DNA from: Acidobacteria bacterium 13_2_20CM_57_17
GTDB lineage: Bacteria; Acidobacteriota; Terriglobia; Acidiferrales; UBA7541
Assembly: GCA_001914785.1 (NCBI GenBank)
Contig: MNDE01000151.1
Location: 1-45,835, forward strand
Length of the DNA: 45,835 bases
Reading direction: 5' to 3'
The notes beneath the pieces are model-generated. The model was given only the letters and a program-made list of their open reading frames with translations. It made no database searches and had not been told where the DNA came from. Position numbers and translations under genes: made by a program. Numbering within the stretch: position 1 is the stretch's first letter; each line of letters starts with the position of its first letter. Positions 16,476-25,900 of this stretch are shown here, piece by piece.

Positions 16476-17504
16476 ATGCCCAAAGTGAGCCTTATGAGCA
16501 CAGCTCCGTCCGTCGAAACCGCCAACTACCACCCGCCCAGTTGGGAGGCCATCCTTGCGGCGCATGCTCGCATCGCGCCAAGGATCCACCGCACACCCGT
16601 TCTGAGGTCCACCTCTTTAAACGCCATGACTGGAGCGCAGCTCTTCTTCAAATGCGAAAACCTGCAGAAAACTGGCTCATTCAAAATTCGCGGTGCGTCG
16701 AACGCGATTCTTTCACTAACCGAACAAGAGGCGGCGCGAGGGATTGTCACGCAATCGAGCGGCAATCACGGTGCTGCTGTGGCTTGTGCGGCCGCCTGGC
16801 GTGGAATCCCCGCCTGGATCGTCATGCCCAGGAACGCGCCCGCCGTGAAAGCCAAGGCCGTCGAGGGCTACGGCGGAAAAGTTGTTTTCTGCGAGCCGAC
16901 CGTGACGGCGCGGAAGGCCACTTGCGACCGCGTCGAAGCGGAAACGGGCGCGCACCTGGTACATCCCTACGACGACGATCGCATCATCACCGGGCAGGCC
17001 ACCGCTGCCAAGGAGCTGCTGGAGGAAGTTGTCGACCTGGACGCGGTATTCGCTCCGGTCAGCGGCGGCGGATTGCTCAGCGGCACGTGTCTCGGCGCGA
17101 AGGGGATTCGCGCCGAGACACGCATATTTGGCTGTGAACCCGAGCGCGCGGATGACGCTTACCGCTCTCTGACCACCGGCACTTTACAATCGCAAGACTC
17201 CAGCGACACGATCGCGGACGGCTTGCGCGCCTCGTTGGCGCCGCGCACTTTTGCGATCCTCCGCCGTCATGTGGAACGCATCCTGCTGGTCAGTGAAGAG
17301 GAAATCATTTCCGCCGCGCGGCTGGTCTGGGAGCGCATGAAAATTATCATTGAACCATCAAGCGCGGTGGCCATCGCGCCGCTACTGAGGCCAGGAGTGG
17401 TGACGTCTTTGAATCTCCCGAAACGCGCCGACGCCGCCGTCCCAAAGCTCGGCGTCATCTTTTCCGGTGGAAACGTGGACCTCTCTTCCCTTCCTTGGAA
17501 GTAA
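16476..17504 (+). CDS. PLP-dependent threonine/serine dehydratase or serine racemase
   Basis: A 342-residue fold-type II PLP enzyme. The Schiff-base Lys is in GSFKIRGA (K70), followed by QSSGNHGAAVACAAAW, and the phosphate-binding glycine loop is VSGGGLLSG. The C-terminal SGGNVD is the usual segment near the pyridine nitrogen. It lacks the C-terminal ACT regulatory domain of biosynthetic IlvA, so it matches the short catabolic dehydratase/serine racemase group (about 320-340 residues). The reaction is either deamination of Thr/Ser to 2-oxobutyrate/pyruvate or Ser racemisation; sequence alone does not decide. Start at 16476 is assumed; ATG 16494 is an alternative, and neither has a strong ribosome-binding site. 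It stands alone. Confidence 0.9.
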   Translation: MPKVSLMSTAPSVETANYHPPSWEAILAAHARIAPRIHRTPVLRSTSLNAMTGAQLFFKCENLQKTGSFKIRGASNAILSLTEQEAARGIVTQSSGNHGAAVACAAAWRGIPAWIVMPRNAPAVKAKAVEGYGGKVVFCEPTVTARKATCDRVEAETGAHLVHPYDDDRIITGQATAAKELLEEVVDLDAVFAPVSGGGLLSGTCLGAKGIRAETRIFGCEPERADDAYRSLTTGTLQSQDSSDTIADGLRASLAPRTFAILRRHVERILLVSEEEIISAARLVWERMKIIIEPSSAVAIAPLLRPGVVTSLNLPKRADAAVPKLGVIFSGGNVDLSSLPWK

Positions 17505-17535
17505 CCGCGGTCCAAAGCTGAAAATTCAGCGGTTT
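17504..17535. terminator. weak hairpin between convergent genes
   Basis: GCTGAA-AA-TTCAGC (17518-17531) lies inside a wider inverted repeat, AACCGC (17504-17509) and GCGGTT (17530-17535). The two nest only partly, so one form must be chosen. It sits between the stops of the dehydratase and methyltransferase genes, followed on plus by TTTT. Confidence 0.35.
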
Positions 17536-17563
17536 TGGGGGGATTGCGCGACTCGCGTCCGGC

Positions 17564-18394
17564 TCAGAGTTTCTTGGCGATAATTAGTCCGTAAACGAAA
17601 CTCCCCGACGCGAAACCGGCTCGCATTGCGGTGAAAGCCTGCAGAAAATCGACAAACTCCGAACCATTTTCCGCCGCCACCTGCCAGAGTGTTTTGTTCT
17701 TCAAAATGTCCAGACACAAGTCCCACGTCTTGGCGCAGTTCTTGTTCAGAATCTCGCTGTAAATGACTCGCATGCAATTTGACTTCACGAACTCGTCGTA
17801 ATCTTGCATGGTTTCCAGTTCAACCAGCATGCCCTTTTCAATCGGCTGAATGAATTTCTTGTACTCGTGTTCGCCGAGCTGCTCCTTCTTGAACCAATCG
17901 GTGACGGCTAGCGTCCCGCCCGATTCCAGGCACTTCGCGGCTGATGCAAAGAATTTTTGTTTTTGCGGATAGTGCGAAATGGATTCAATCGACCAAACAA
18001 CATCGAAAGTCTCGTCAAATCTCATCTCCTCGGCATCCATCAGCGCGAACTTTGCGTTCACGCCATCGAGGGCCGCAGCCTTCCGTGCCATTTCCAGCTG
18101 AACGGGAGAAATCGTGATCCCGGTCGCCTCCGCGCCATACTTCCTGGCTAGGTAGATACTGCTTGCGCCAAACCCGCATCCGACGTCGAGGATCTTGCGC
18201 CCCGGCACGAGGGCGGCTAGGTGCGCGAGATGTTCAACAAGCTGAACCTGAGCCTGTTCTTTGGTTTCTTCCCCGCTTACCCAATAGCCGTGATGCAGGT
18301 GTTCGCCCCACAGCTCCCGATAGTAGGGGCTTGTACGGTCGTAGTGATCTCTGACTATTTCTTTATCGGCATAGCGAGATGTTTCGCAGGACAT
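17564..18394 (-). CDS. SAM-dependent methyltransferase of the gamma-tocopherol/UbiE-like group
   Basis: A 276-residue class I methyltransferase from ATG 18394 (AGAGG site six bases upstream). The N-terminal HYDRTSPYYRELWGEHLHHGYW is the hallmark of the family that includes gamma-tocopherol, sarcosine/dimethylglycine and related methyltransferases. Motif I is ILDVGCGFGASS (about 68-79), and the acidic residue after it is in ATGITISPVQ; AEEMRFDETFDVVWSIESISHY matches motifs II/III. The substrate is a small amphipathic or quaternary compound in related enzymes but cannot be read here. It is transcribed away from a 590-base region without genes. Confidence 0.88.
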   Translation of the reverse strand: MSCETSRYADKEIVRDHYDRTSPYYRELWGEHLHHGYWVSGEETKEQAQVQLVEHLAHLAALVPGRKILDVGCGFGASSIYLARKYGAEATGITISPVQLEMARKAAALDGVNAKFALMDAEEMRFDETFDVVWSIESISHYPQKQKFFASAAKCLESGGTLAVTDWFKKEQLGEHEYKKFIQPIEKGMLVELETMQDYDEFVKSNCMRVIYSEILNKNCAKTWDLCLDILKNKTLWQVAAENGSEFVDFLQAFTAMRAGFASGSFVYGLIIAKKL

Positions 18395-18983
18395 GATCAA
18401 CCTCTTGGATTCACTCCGATCTTTTTGCCCGGGCTACTTGTGCGCGGTTGGCGGCTCGTCCGTATCGGAGCCGGCAACTTTGTCCGCTCTTGAAACGTGA
18501 CGGCAAACTCGAAGCCTCATTAGGGGGCCGGATTCTGCCGTCCGGTTCAGCGATGCGCACAATCTCGTAGAAACACTGGAATAGCTATCGGGTATTCACT
18601 CTATTTGGTTGCTAGGTGATTATTGCCATCGCAGACGTCTCTTTGCAAATTATTTTGGAGACGCGGGCCGCAAATTAACAAACTCCGCTACAGGTGTTCC
18701 AGATTCATGCACTATTTGTGCAAGGAACTGGACAAGTGTGTGCATACTGCGAGAGTGCGAACATCTCTTTATCACAGAAAACACGGTACTTATGCGCCCG
18801 TGAATTTGGATAGCTACTTGCTCTATCCATCAGCGGGAGGGCGACCTTACAAGCAGCTATCTAGACCTTCGAAATACCAGCCAAGACTCTCAAAATTCGC
18901 CCAGCCTCCTCCTCACTCCCCCCGGCCCCGGGTGCTTCCCCACAAGCACTCGGGGCCTTCCTTTAGTCCGATAACCTTGCAGC
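18395..18983. other. long non-coding region upstream of methyltransferase
   Basis: About 590 bases with no convincing gene; plus-strand frames here start at TTG or GTG and read as composition noise. It holds an inverted repeat, TGGATAG (18807-18813) with CTATCCA (18823-18829), and the large hairpin at 18924-18957. The methyltransferase promoter should lie at its left end. Confidence 0.45.
18924..18957 (-). terminator. large GC-rich hairpin downstream of the zincin-like gene
   Basis: A 14-bp stem, GGCCCCGGGTGCTT (18924-18937) with AAGCACTCGGGGCC (18944-18957), one mismatch or G-T pair, loop CCCCAC. It begins 27 bases beyond the minus-strand stop at 18984. There is no T tract on either strand, so it may be a terminator needing a factor or an mRNA-stabilising hairpin. 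Confidence 0.5.
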
Positions 18984-19526
18984 CTAATACAGGCTCTGTT
19001 CGGCCCAGGCTCTCACCTCATCCTCCACCGAAAAGCTGTCTGCCGGTGACATCGCAAATCGCGTGTCCAACTGATAGGCCTGCGCCTCAAGAGGTATCGC
19101 AATCCAGGAACGGAACTTCACGAATCCTCGAACATAATGTTCCGTGTAGCGATCAAGTCCGAGGAAGGCCATTTGCGCCACGTGGACCAGCCCGTGGAAA
19201 AGCGTTCGCAGAGTAATCTCATCGTGAAAAACGATCACGTCCAGGTAAGTAACGGAAGCCAGGTGCACGAAGTCTGGAAAGTTGCCGGAGCTGAGAGCCA
19301 TGGCTTCGGCATAAAAAGGCGGCGGCGGGATGCGTGCGCCTTTGAGAATAATCGTCCTGACGCTGTCAAGCAAAGTCCCCGAGAAATAAGCCTGTACGCT
19401 CGTTTTCCATCCAGGGGCCAGTGGCTCGCTCGCGCGAAAATAAAGTTCTCTCTCCCGGCGCAGGTATGCCGTCACTCCGGAAATCATCTCAGCGACGCGC
19501 ACCTCTGGGAGTTCAACAGGATCCAT
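18984..19526 (-). CDS. zincin-like protein lacking the catalytic Glu (pseudo-HExxH)
   Basis: The frame opens at TTG 19586 but ATG 19526, with GGGGAAAG about 12 bases upstream, is preferred and gives 180 residues. The segment FHGLVHVAQ (111-115 for HGLVH) has the position and context of the HELxHVxQ motif of DUF4157-like metallopeptidases, followed about 30 residues later by IPLEAQAY (E147), the usual third ligand. The catalytic Glu after the first His is Gly here, so two His and one Glu ligands could bind a metal but hydrolysis would be lost. No signal peptide is seen, so it is probably cytoplasmic. Function is unknown. Confidence 0.65.
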   Translation of the reverse strand: MDPVELPEVRVAEMISGVTAYLRRERELYFRASEPLAPGWKTSVQAYFSGTLLDSVRTIILKGARIPPPPFYAEAMALSSGNFPDFVHLASVTYLDVIVFHDEITLRTLFHGLVHVAQMAFLGLDRYTEHYVRGFVKFRSWIAIPLEAQAYQLDTRFAMSPADSFSVEDEVRAWAEQSLY

Positions 19527-19668
19527 CGCAATTGGGCTTTCCCCACAGTTGAGCCGGACTGTACTCCTCGAAGCTGTAATGGTCAATAAAATCAGCGTCT
19601 TGCCCTCCCCCAGTTTCAGGGCTGTTTTTTATGCGCGGGGTCTTGACAACGTGGTATCGGTTGTTGTT

Positions 19669-19941
19669 TCATGTGTTTGGATGAAACGCGAGGAAGCCCT
19701 TGAGCTTCAGCTTTCCTTCGGCCTTGTTTTCCTCGAGGAACGTGCGAAGTTGCGGCACTGCCTCCAGCAGCCGGATCCATTGTTCGTAGTACAGCGTGAC
19801 GGGAAATCGCCCGAGCCCGTACACACTCACGCCCCCTTTTTCGCCGACGCGGAACTCCAGCGAGCCGCTGCGCCGCGCGCCTCCCTGCTTTTCCATTTCC
19901 GCGAGTTTTGCTTTGAGTTCTTCGTATGTTGGCTCAGCCAT
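19669..19941 (-). CDS. small conserved protein of unknown function
   Basis: A 90-residue product from ATG 19941, with AGGAG six bases upstream; longer in-frame starts have none. It begins with a charged helix (TYEELKAKLAEMEKQGG) followed by a compact beta-rich part, LEFRVGEKGGVSVYGLGRFPVTLYYEQW, and a C-terminal Lys-rich helix. The GGVSVYGLGRFPVTLY tract is one I associate with small conserved proteins of many bacteria, without an assigned role. It has no export signal. It is convergent with nothing and lies about 140 bases from the zincin-like gene on the same strand. Confidence 0.72.
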   Translation of the reverse strand: MAEPTYEELKAKLAEMEKQGGARRSGSLEFRVGEKGGVSVYGLGRFPVTLYYEQWIRLLEAVPQLRTFLEENKAEGKLKLKGFLAFHPNT

Positions 19942-20165
19942 GGCGTCTCCTGTCGTGGATCGAGTCGGAACAGAATTATACAATGCGTTTCGCTTTGATG
20001 GCCTTCGGAGTATGCTCTCACCGCAGCATGCCCTGGTGCCAAATTCGACAATCTGACCGTGATCATGGGCATCCCGGCCGCAAGAAACGCCATCCAAATT
20101 CCCTAAGTGTGGAGTGGATAGGTCCAGGGATTTCCAAGGTTTCCCAGGTCGAGGGAGACAGACTC

Positions 20166-21206
20166 ATGGTGCACGACCCATCAAAGTTGAAGAGCATCGG
20201 TGCAATTTTGCGCATCGCAGGCGTCATGGCCCTGGCCGCATGCCTCAGCGCAGGCGCCTACGCGCAGGAGCAGGACCAGGACCGGAACCAGCAAAGCCAG
20301 CAGCAAAGCGAATCGCGGCAGCAATCGCAAGATGCGCCGCCGGCTCCGCCCAAGCCAACCTACACCTCGCAAGACGCAGACAAACCGCCGTATTCACACG
20401 ACAGGCCAGCGCAGAACGCACCCGATGCGCCGCCTGCCGCCACTCCGCAAACTCAATCCGTTCCTGGCACTCTGACCGTCCCCGCCGGAACGATCCTTCT
20501 CATTCGCATGAATGACTACCTTTCCAGCGACCATAACCAGATCGGCGACCATTTCACCGCTGTGCTGGAAAATCCGCTGGTCGTCAATGGCTGGGTCATA
20601 GCCCGCCGCGGCCAGGTGCTCGTTGGCCAAGTCAAGGAAGTGCGCAAAGCGGGCCGCATCAAAGGCACATCCGAGTTGGGAGTCGAGCTGACTGATCTCA
20701 CCGTCGTCGACGGCCGCCAAGTTCCCATTCTCACTGAGTTATGGAAAGGCTCCGGCGGAACTTCGCACGGCCAGGATGCCGCGACCATTGGCACCACTAC
20801 TGGACTCGGCGCGATCATCGGCGCCGCTGCTGACTGGGGCACTGGCGCAGCCATCGGCGCTGGAGCCGGCGCAGCCGCAGGCATCGGCGCGGTGCTCCTC
20901 ACACGTGGCCGCCCCACGATTCTTGAGCCGGAACAGCAATTGAGTTTTCGCCTGGTCGATCCCGTCCGCGTTGACACCACGCAAAGCCAGCAGGCGTTTC
21001 TGCCCGTCACGCAGCAGGATTTTGACGGCGGCAAATTGGAGCGCCGCGGCCCGCGCCGCATGGCCAGTGGATATCCCTATCCCGGTCCGTACGGTTATCC
21101 CTGCGGTTATTACGGTCCGTGTTACGCCTATCCCGGCTTCGTGGGATTCTATAGTGGTTGGGGTTGGGGCCCGGGCTTCTACGGCCGGCGCGGTTTCCGT
21201 CACTAA
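20166..21206 (+). CDS. secreted protein with glycine-zipper and TrbI/VirB10-like segment
   Basis: A 346-residue product from ATG 20166 (GAGGGAG upstream). The signal peptide ends near AYAQ. A Gln/Pro-rich linker of about 90 residues follows. The conserved core, VPAGTILLIRMNDYLSSD-like then GDHFTAVLENPLVVNGWVIARRG, resembles the beta-barrel portion seen in TrbI/VirB10 and in acidobacterial secreted proteins. A Gly/Ala-rich glycine zipper (TGLGAIIGAAADWGTGAA and on) may insert in a membrane. The tail is Gly/Tyr/Pro-rich. It is not part of a type IV secretion cluster here, so an envelope structural role is more likely. Confidence 0.75.
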   Translation: MVHDPSKLKSIGAILRIAGVMALAACLSAGAYAQEQDQDRNQQSQQQSESRQQSQDAPPAPPKPTYTSQDADKPPYSHDRPAQNAPDAPPAATPQTQSVPGTLTVPAGTILLIRMNDYLSSDHNQIGDHFTAVLENPLVVNGWVIARRGQVLVGQVKEVRKAGRIKGTSELGVELTDLTVVDGRQVPILTELWKGSGGTSHGQDAATIGTTTGLGAIIGAAADWGTGAAIGAGAGAAAGIGAVLLTRGRPTILEPEQQLSFRLVDPVRVDTTQSQQAFLPVTQQDFDGGKLERRGPRRMASGYPYPGPYGYPCGYYGPCYAYPGFVGFYSGWGWGPGFYGRRGFRH

Positions 21207-21770
21207 ATCCGCTGACTTCGCTAGAACCAAGAACGAAACACTGCAAGCGCTCTCAACGTCTTGCGGAAAGCCGTCGCGATTCTGTCTGAGATAACTGGAA
21301 TAAAAGAATCATTCGATCGGTAGAAATTGAGGAAGAGACGAGTTTCTGCAAAGGCGGGGCGCCGCGAACATTCCAGCCGCGGCGCGGCTTTACAGCGAAG
21401 CGCGAAAGCATCCTGTGGAATCGCGCGCGCATCAGAATTGCCATGAACTCGGCGAGTGGGTGTTGTCCCAGTTCATGAACAAGCTGATGACTCAAACCTA
21501 AGCACGGGCCCGGGCGTCGTCAACCGTCTTATGATTGGCCGCGTCGACTGTGCTTACAGTCGCCAGCAATGGCAGTCGCAAAGAAAAACGTACTAGAGAG
21601 TCTTTAAAAAGCTTGTGATATTCTTTACCCGTTTACTGGTGAATCGCTTTCGGTCCCAGGCCCCGTCCGCGAGAAGCCCTTTGTAAGAATTCTCCTCGGT
21701 GTGAATGTCGACTCTTTCTGTTCGGATGCTTTAGGTTGGAACCGAATTCAAATCTGGGGTGCGGGCGGAT
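21207..21770. other. non-coding region upstream of the sedolisin
   Basis: About 560 bases. It has no supported gene. One perfect 8-bp inverted repeat, CATGAACT (21442-21449) with AGTTCATG (21470-21477), lies here, and GTTCATGAAC (21471-21480) is itself palindromic. A short plus-strand reading near 21442-21501 (HELGEWVLSQFMNKLM) looks protein-like but has no start or flanking support. Confidence 0.4.
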
Positions 21771-24700
21771 ATGAAACACCAATCTTCGATCTTTCGCAAT
21801 TCCCTTTTCATTCTCACTCTGATTCTGGCGCTTCCGGCATTTCGCGCCGCCGCGCAACCCAAGACGGCTGGCGCGCCAGCCGCACAAGCTGCGGCCATTC
21901 CCGCGCGCATTACTCAGGCGATTGACGAAACGCAGCTCGTGCGCCTCCGTGGCAACGTGCACCCTCTCGCCCGTCCCGAATTCGATCGGGGACCCGTCGC
22001 CGATGCCACGCCTATGGACCGCATGCTGCTGGTTTTGCAGCGCAGCCCTGACCAGGAAGCCGCGCTTCGCCAGTTTATGGACGAGCAGCAAATGAAGGAC
22101 TCGCCTAATTTTCAAAAATGGCTCACGCCCCAGGAATTTGCCAAGCTTTACGGCCCTGGCGACGCCGATATCCAGACGGTCACCGACTGGCTGACGCGCC
22201 AGGGCTTTCACAACGTGAGAGTAGGCGCTGGCCGAACAGTGATTGAGTTTTCCGGAAACGTGGCCCAAGTTCGGAACGCGTTCCACACGGAAATCCATCG
22301 CTTCAACGTTAACGGGGAGTCCCGCCAGGCCAATGTGAGCGATCCCCAGATTCCCGCCGCCTTGACGCCGGTCGTGGCCGGCATCGTATCGCTGCACAAC
22401 TTCCCGGCGAAGTCGATGCGGCATACCGTTGGCGCTTTCACGCGAAACGTCGATGGAACGGTGATCCCGCAATTCACCGGCAGCACCAACCAGTTCTTTG
22501 CAGTCGGGCCCGCTGACTTTGCGAAGATTTACAACATTCCGTCGACGCTGGACGGGACCGGCGGAAACATAGCGATCATCGGATTTTCGAGTATAGATGT
22601 TAACGACGCGCGTGCCTTCCGCACTTTGTTTGGCCTGGCGGCGAACGATCCAATTATCGTGAACAATGGCCCTGACCCCGGAATCAACCGCGAAGAAGGT
22701 GAAGCCGATCTGGATGTGCAATGGTCGGGTGCGGTGGCGCCGAAAGCGACAATCCACTATGTCAATTCGGAAGGGACGCTAACGTCGGACCCGCTGTTCC
22801 TGGGCGCCGAGTATGTGGTCGATAACAATTCGGATGACGTGATGAGCCTGAGTTTTGGATCGTGCGAAGCCGGCCTGGGCGCTACTACGAATGCGTTCCT
22901 CAATTCCCTTTGGGAGCAAGCCGCGGCACAAGGAATCACGGTAACCGTTTCCGCCGGAGACAACGGAACGGCGGGTTGCGACAATTTTAATACGGCGTTC
23001 GCCGCTACATCGGGACTCGCGGTCAACGGAATCGCGTCAACGCCGTTCAACATTGCCGTGGGCGGAACGGATTTTGACGACGTGGGCAATCAGGCAGCGT
23101 TCTGGAATCAAAACCCAGGAGCTAACGATCCGGTCACGCGATTGTCCGCTAAGGGATACATTCCTGAGGTCCCCTGGAATGATTCGTGCGCTGCGACAGC
23201 GACAAGCTCGACTTTGACCGTTTGCGCAGGGGCGACCCCGACTTCAAACACTGAGCCCTGCCCCTTGTGTATCGTCGCTGGCAGTGGAGGCCCGAGTGCT
23301 CTCTACGCCAAGCCGGCATGGCAAAGCGGTATCACGCCAAACGGGATCGCGGCAGGCGACAATCACCGCTACCTGCCAGATGTTTCTTTGTTTGCCAGCA
23401 ATGGACCGAACAGCCAGAGCTTCTACATAGTCTGTCAAGCCGATGCAGTGAGTAACCCGAGTACGTCATGTGCTTCTAGCGGACCATTCAGCTTTTTGGG
23501 CGTCGGAGGAACTTCCGCTTCCGCGCCGAGCTTTGCAGGAATCATTGCGCTCATTGGGCAATCTGAGTTCAATGCAGGCAGAAGCCGGCGTCAGGGTAAC
23601 GCAAACCTGGTGCTCTATAAGATCGCAGCGACAGCAGCAAATAGCTGCAATTCCTCAACAACGCCGCTGACGGGCTCAACAACCTGCGCTTTCTACGATG
23701 TGACAAAGGGCAATAATTCCGTTCCTTGCTCGGGCGCGTCGCCAAATTGCAGTAGCACAACTACCGGCACCAACGGCGTGCTTGTCACCGGAACTACGAC
23801 AAAGACGCCCGCGTTTTCGACCACCGCAGGAACGGGGGCCATTCCAAGTTACGACCTGGCTACGGGGCTCGGGACTGTGAACGTCGCAAACCTCGCGACC
23901 GCGTGGGGAACGGCAGTTGGGAACTTTAAGGGCACGACGTCAACTCTATTGATCAATAACAGCGCGACGCCAGCTGCAATCACGCACGGAACTGCAGTGA
24001 CGGCAAAAGTAACCGTTGCCGTCGTGGCTCCGGCAACTGGGACGCCGAGGGGCGACGTGTCGGTATTGGCGCCGACGACGATAGGCGGTGGGAATAACGG
24101 CGGGACACTTTCCGGCGGAACAGTGACCATCAATGGGGTGATCTTGCCGGGCGGAACTTATAATGCGACCGCGCATTACGCGGGCGACGGGACCTTTGCT
24201 GCCAGTGACTCTGCCGGTGTACCGATCACCGTCAACAAAGAAAACAGCCTGCTGCAAATGGGCATCGTCACTTTCGATATCGCTACAGGCAATATCACCA
24301 GCACGAACGGGACTTCCTTCATGTATGGGTCACCCTACATCTTGCGTTTTGACATTTTGAATAGATTGGGAACTAACACGAATTGCCATCCCGTCGTGGT
24401 GACAGGCCAGACACCTACAACAGCAGGCTGCGCCTTCGACGCAACTGGCACGGTAACCATCACCGACTCCTTCAACGGAGCGGCGCCCGCTCCGCTGGAC
24501 GCGGGAACCTTTCCAATCAACAGCGAGGGCCATGCGGAAGATCAGCCCATTCAGCTTCCAGCGGGAACTCACGCGCTATCGGCGACCTACTCTGGCGACA
24601 TCAGCTACAACCCGCCTGCCGCGGCCACCACGGACAACGTTACGGTCACGAAGGCAACCACCGGCACAGCCACTGTTCCCAGCGCCTCCACCGTCACTTC

Positions 24701-25838
24701 AGGCACGCCCATGACGTTGACGGCTACGATCACTTCCCAAAGCAATAGTGTAGTGGGTCCGGGCGGAACGGTGACGTTCTCTGATGGCGGTACGCAGATC
24801 GGGAGTCCCGTCAATGTTGTGCCGGCAGGGGCTTCGGCTCTTGCCTTTGCCAATGGAACAGCAACGCTGACGTGGACGTTCAGTTCAACGGGTTCGCATA
24901 GCGTCACCGCTGTCTACAGCGGTGATACAAATTACGCGGCCTCTAATGCGGCGGCGATCACCGTCACCGTGACGCCCTCTGGTTCTTTCACCATCGGTGG
25001 CAGCGCCGTGACGGCTACGGCAGGAGCCAGTGGAACCTCTACCATCACTCTGACCCCAACCGGCGGGTTCATGAGCAACGTCAACGTCACTTGCCCTGCT
25101 GCTGGATTACCCCCCGGCGTCACTTGCTCGCCGAATCCGCTAGCTATCAATGTCACGGGCACTGCTGCGGTGACTGGCACCCTGACGCTAAACGTGACCG
25201 CACCATCGTCAACTCTGACAGCCTCCGCAGTGCCGTCCGATCGCATCCTCTACGCGGCCGGGGCGATCCCTCCAGGCGGAGGTAAGGGGGGCTGGTGGAC
25301 TCTTAGCGCCGGTACCGGCCTTGCCGCGCTGGTTCTGCTCTTCCTGCCGGGGCGGAAGCGTTATCGGGTAGCCCTCAGCCTGGGCCTTGTTTGCGTCCTC
25401 AGCTTCGCCTTGGGTTGCGGTGGCTACGGCGGAGGTGGGGGCGGAGGCGGGCCTGTTGCCACGACCACCACGATAACCGTGGCGGCTCCCGCAAAGGTAG
25501 CCTTCAACACGCCGCAGAACACCTTTGCGTTTACCGTAAGCGTCACTGGAGGAACCCCGAACGGGCAAGTGCAACTCTACGACGGCGTAGTCAATGCCAA
25601 TAACGTGCTGGGTAGCCCGGTTTCAGTCTCCAACGGCTCAGCGAAGTTTAATAGTTCTGGTTTGCTGGTGGGCACGCATTCTATCATCGCGGCGTACCTC
25701 GGGGACGCCTATACGAAGGCTTCACAGAGTGGCGCGCTAGCGGTTACCGTGACGGGACAAACCACTTTTGTCATTACATCAACGCCGCCTCCGTCCAATC
25801 CCAATGGCTCGGCGACGGTCAACATCACCATCAACTAG
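21771..25838 (+). CDS. sedolisin (S53) peptidase with pro-domain and Ig-like repeat tail
   Basis: A 1355-residue secreted protein from ATG 21771 (signal peptide to FRAAAQ). A pro-kumamolisin activation domain occupies about 45-195. The catalytic domain has Glu and Asp in GEADLDVQW (E311 and D315, spaced as in sedolisins) and Ser in GGTSASAPS (about S582). All three of these triad residues are visible. Several Ig-like/Big-type repeats rich in Thr follow from about 720. Near 1170-1215 there is a Gly-rich stretch and a hydrophobic segment (TGLAALVLLFLPGRKRY..., then LGLVCVLSFALGCGG), and one more Ig repeat follows. It should act in acidic surroundings on secreted proteins. The run of Gly codons and the Cys in ALGC could mark a lipid or membrane anchor. 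Confidence 0.93.
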   Translation: MKHQSSIFRNSLFILTLILALPAFRAAAQPKTAGAPAAQAAAIPARITQAIDETQLVRLRGNVHPLARPEFDRGPVADATPMDRMLLVLQRSPDQEAALRQFMDEQQMKDSPNFQKWLTPQEFAKLYGPGDADIQTVTDWLTRQGFHNVRVGAGRTVIEFSGNVAQVRNAFHTEIHRFNVNGESRQANVSDPQIPAALTPVVAGIVSLHNFPAKSMRHTVGAFTRNVDGTVIPQFTGSTNQFFAVGPADFAKIYNIPSTLDGTGGNIAIIGFSSIDVNDARAFRTLFGLAANDPIIVNNGPDPGINREEGEADLDVQWSGAVAPKATIHYVNSEGTLTSDPLFLGAEYVVDNNSDDVMSLSFGSCEAGLGATTNAFLNSLWEQAAAQGITVTVSAGDNGTAGCDNFNTAFAATSGLAVNGIASTPFNIAVGGTDFDDVGNQAAFWNQNPGANDPVTRLSAKGYIPEVPWNDSCAATATSSTLTVCAGATPTSNTEPCPLCIVAGSGGPSALYAKPAWQSGITPNGIAAGDNHRYLPDVSLFASNGPNSQSFYIVCQADAVSNPSTSCASSGPFSFLGVGGTSASAPSFAGIIALIGQSEFNAGRSRRQGNANLVLYKIAATAANSCNSSTTPLTGSTTCAFYDVTKGNNSVPCSGASPNCSSTTTGTNGVLVTGTTTKTPAFSTTAGTGAIPSYDLATGLGTVNVANLATAWGTAVGNFKGTTSTLLINNSATPAAITHGTAVTAKVTVAVVAPATGTPRGDVSVLAPTTIGGGNNGGTLSGGTVTINGVILPGGTYNATAHYAGDGTFAASDSAGVPITVNKENSLLQMGIVTFDIATGNITSTNGTSFMYGSPYILRFDILNRLGTNTNCHPVVVTGQTPTTAGCAFDATGTVTITDSFNGAAPAPLDAGTFPINSEGHAEDQPIQLPAGTHALSATYSGDISYNPPAAATTDNVTVTKATTGTATVPSASTVTSGTPMTLTATITSQSNSVVGPGGTVTFSDGGTQIGSPVNVVPAGASALAFANGTATLTWTFSSTGSHSVTAVYSGDTNYAASNAAAITVTVTPSGSFTIGGSAVTATAGASGTSTITLTPTGGFMSNVNVTCPAAGLPPGVTCSPNPLAINVTGTAAVTGTLTLNVTAPSSTLTASAVPSDRILYAAGAIPPGGGKGGWWTLSAGTGLAALVLLFLPGRKRYRVALSLGLVCVLSFALGCGGYGGGGGGGGPVATTTTITVAAPAKVAFNTPQNTFAFTVSVTGGTPNGQVQLYDGVVNANNVLGSPVSVSNGSAKFNSSGLLVGTHSIIAAYLGDAYTKASQSGALAVTVTGQTTFVITSTPPPSNPNGSATVNITIN

Positions 25839-25870
25839 GGTTAGTTGACTCAACAGACTGAAAACGCCAG

Positions 25871-25900
25871 CGGCCCCGTAATTCCGGGGCCGTCTCTTTC
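25871..25900 (+). terminator. intrinsic terminator after the sedolisin
   Basis: An 8-bp stem, CGGCCCCG (25871-25878) and CGGGGCCG (25885-25892), loop TAATTC, followed by TCTCTTTC. It begins 32 bases beyond the stop codon. The T tract is broken by C but the stem is strong. Confidence 0.75.

Noticed and set aside
18623..19216. 197-codon plus-strand frame upstream and into the zincin-like gene
   Set aside because: Non-ATG-supported, crosses the 14-bp hairpin and has no domain.
21633..22757. 374-codon minus-strand frame opposite the sedolisin
   Set aside because: Overlaps the pro-domain and catalytic region; no recognisable protein.
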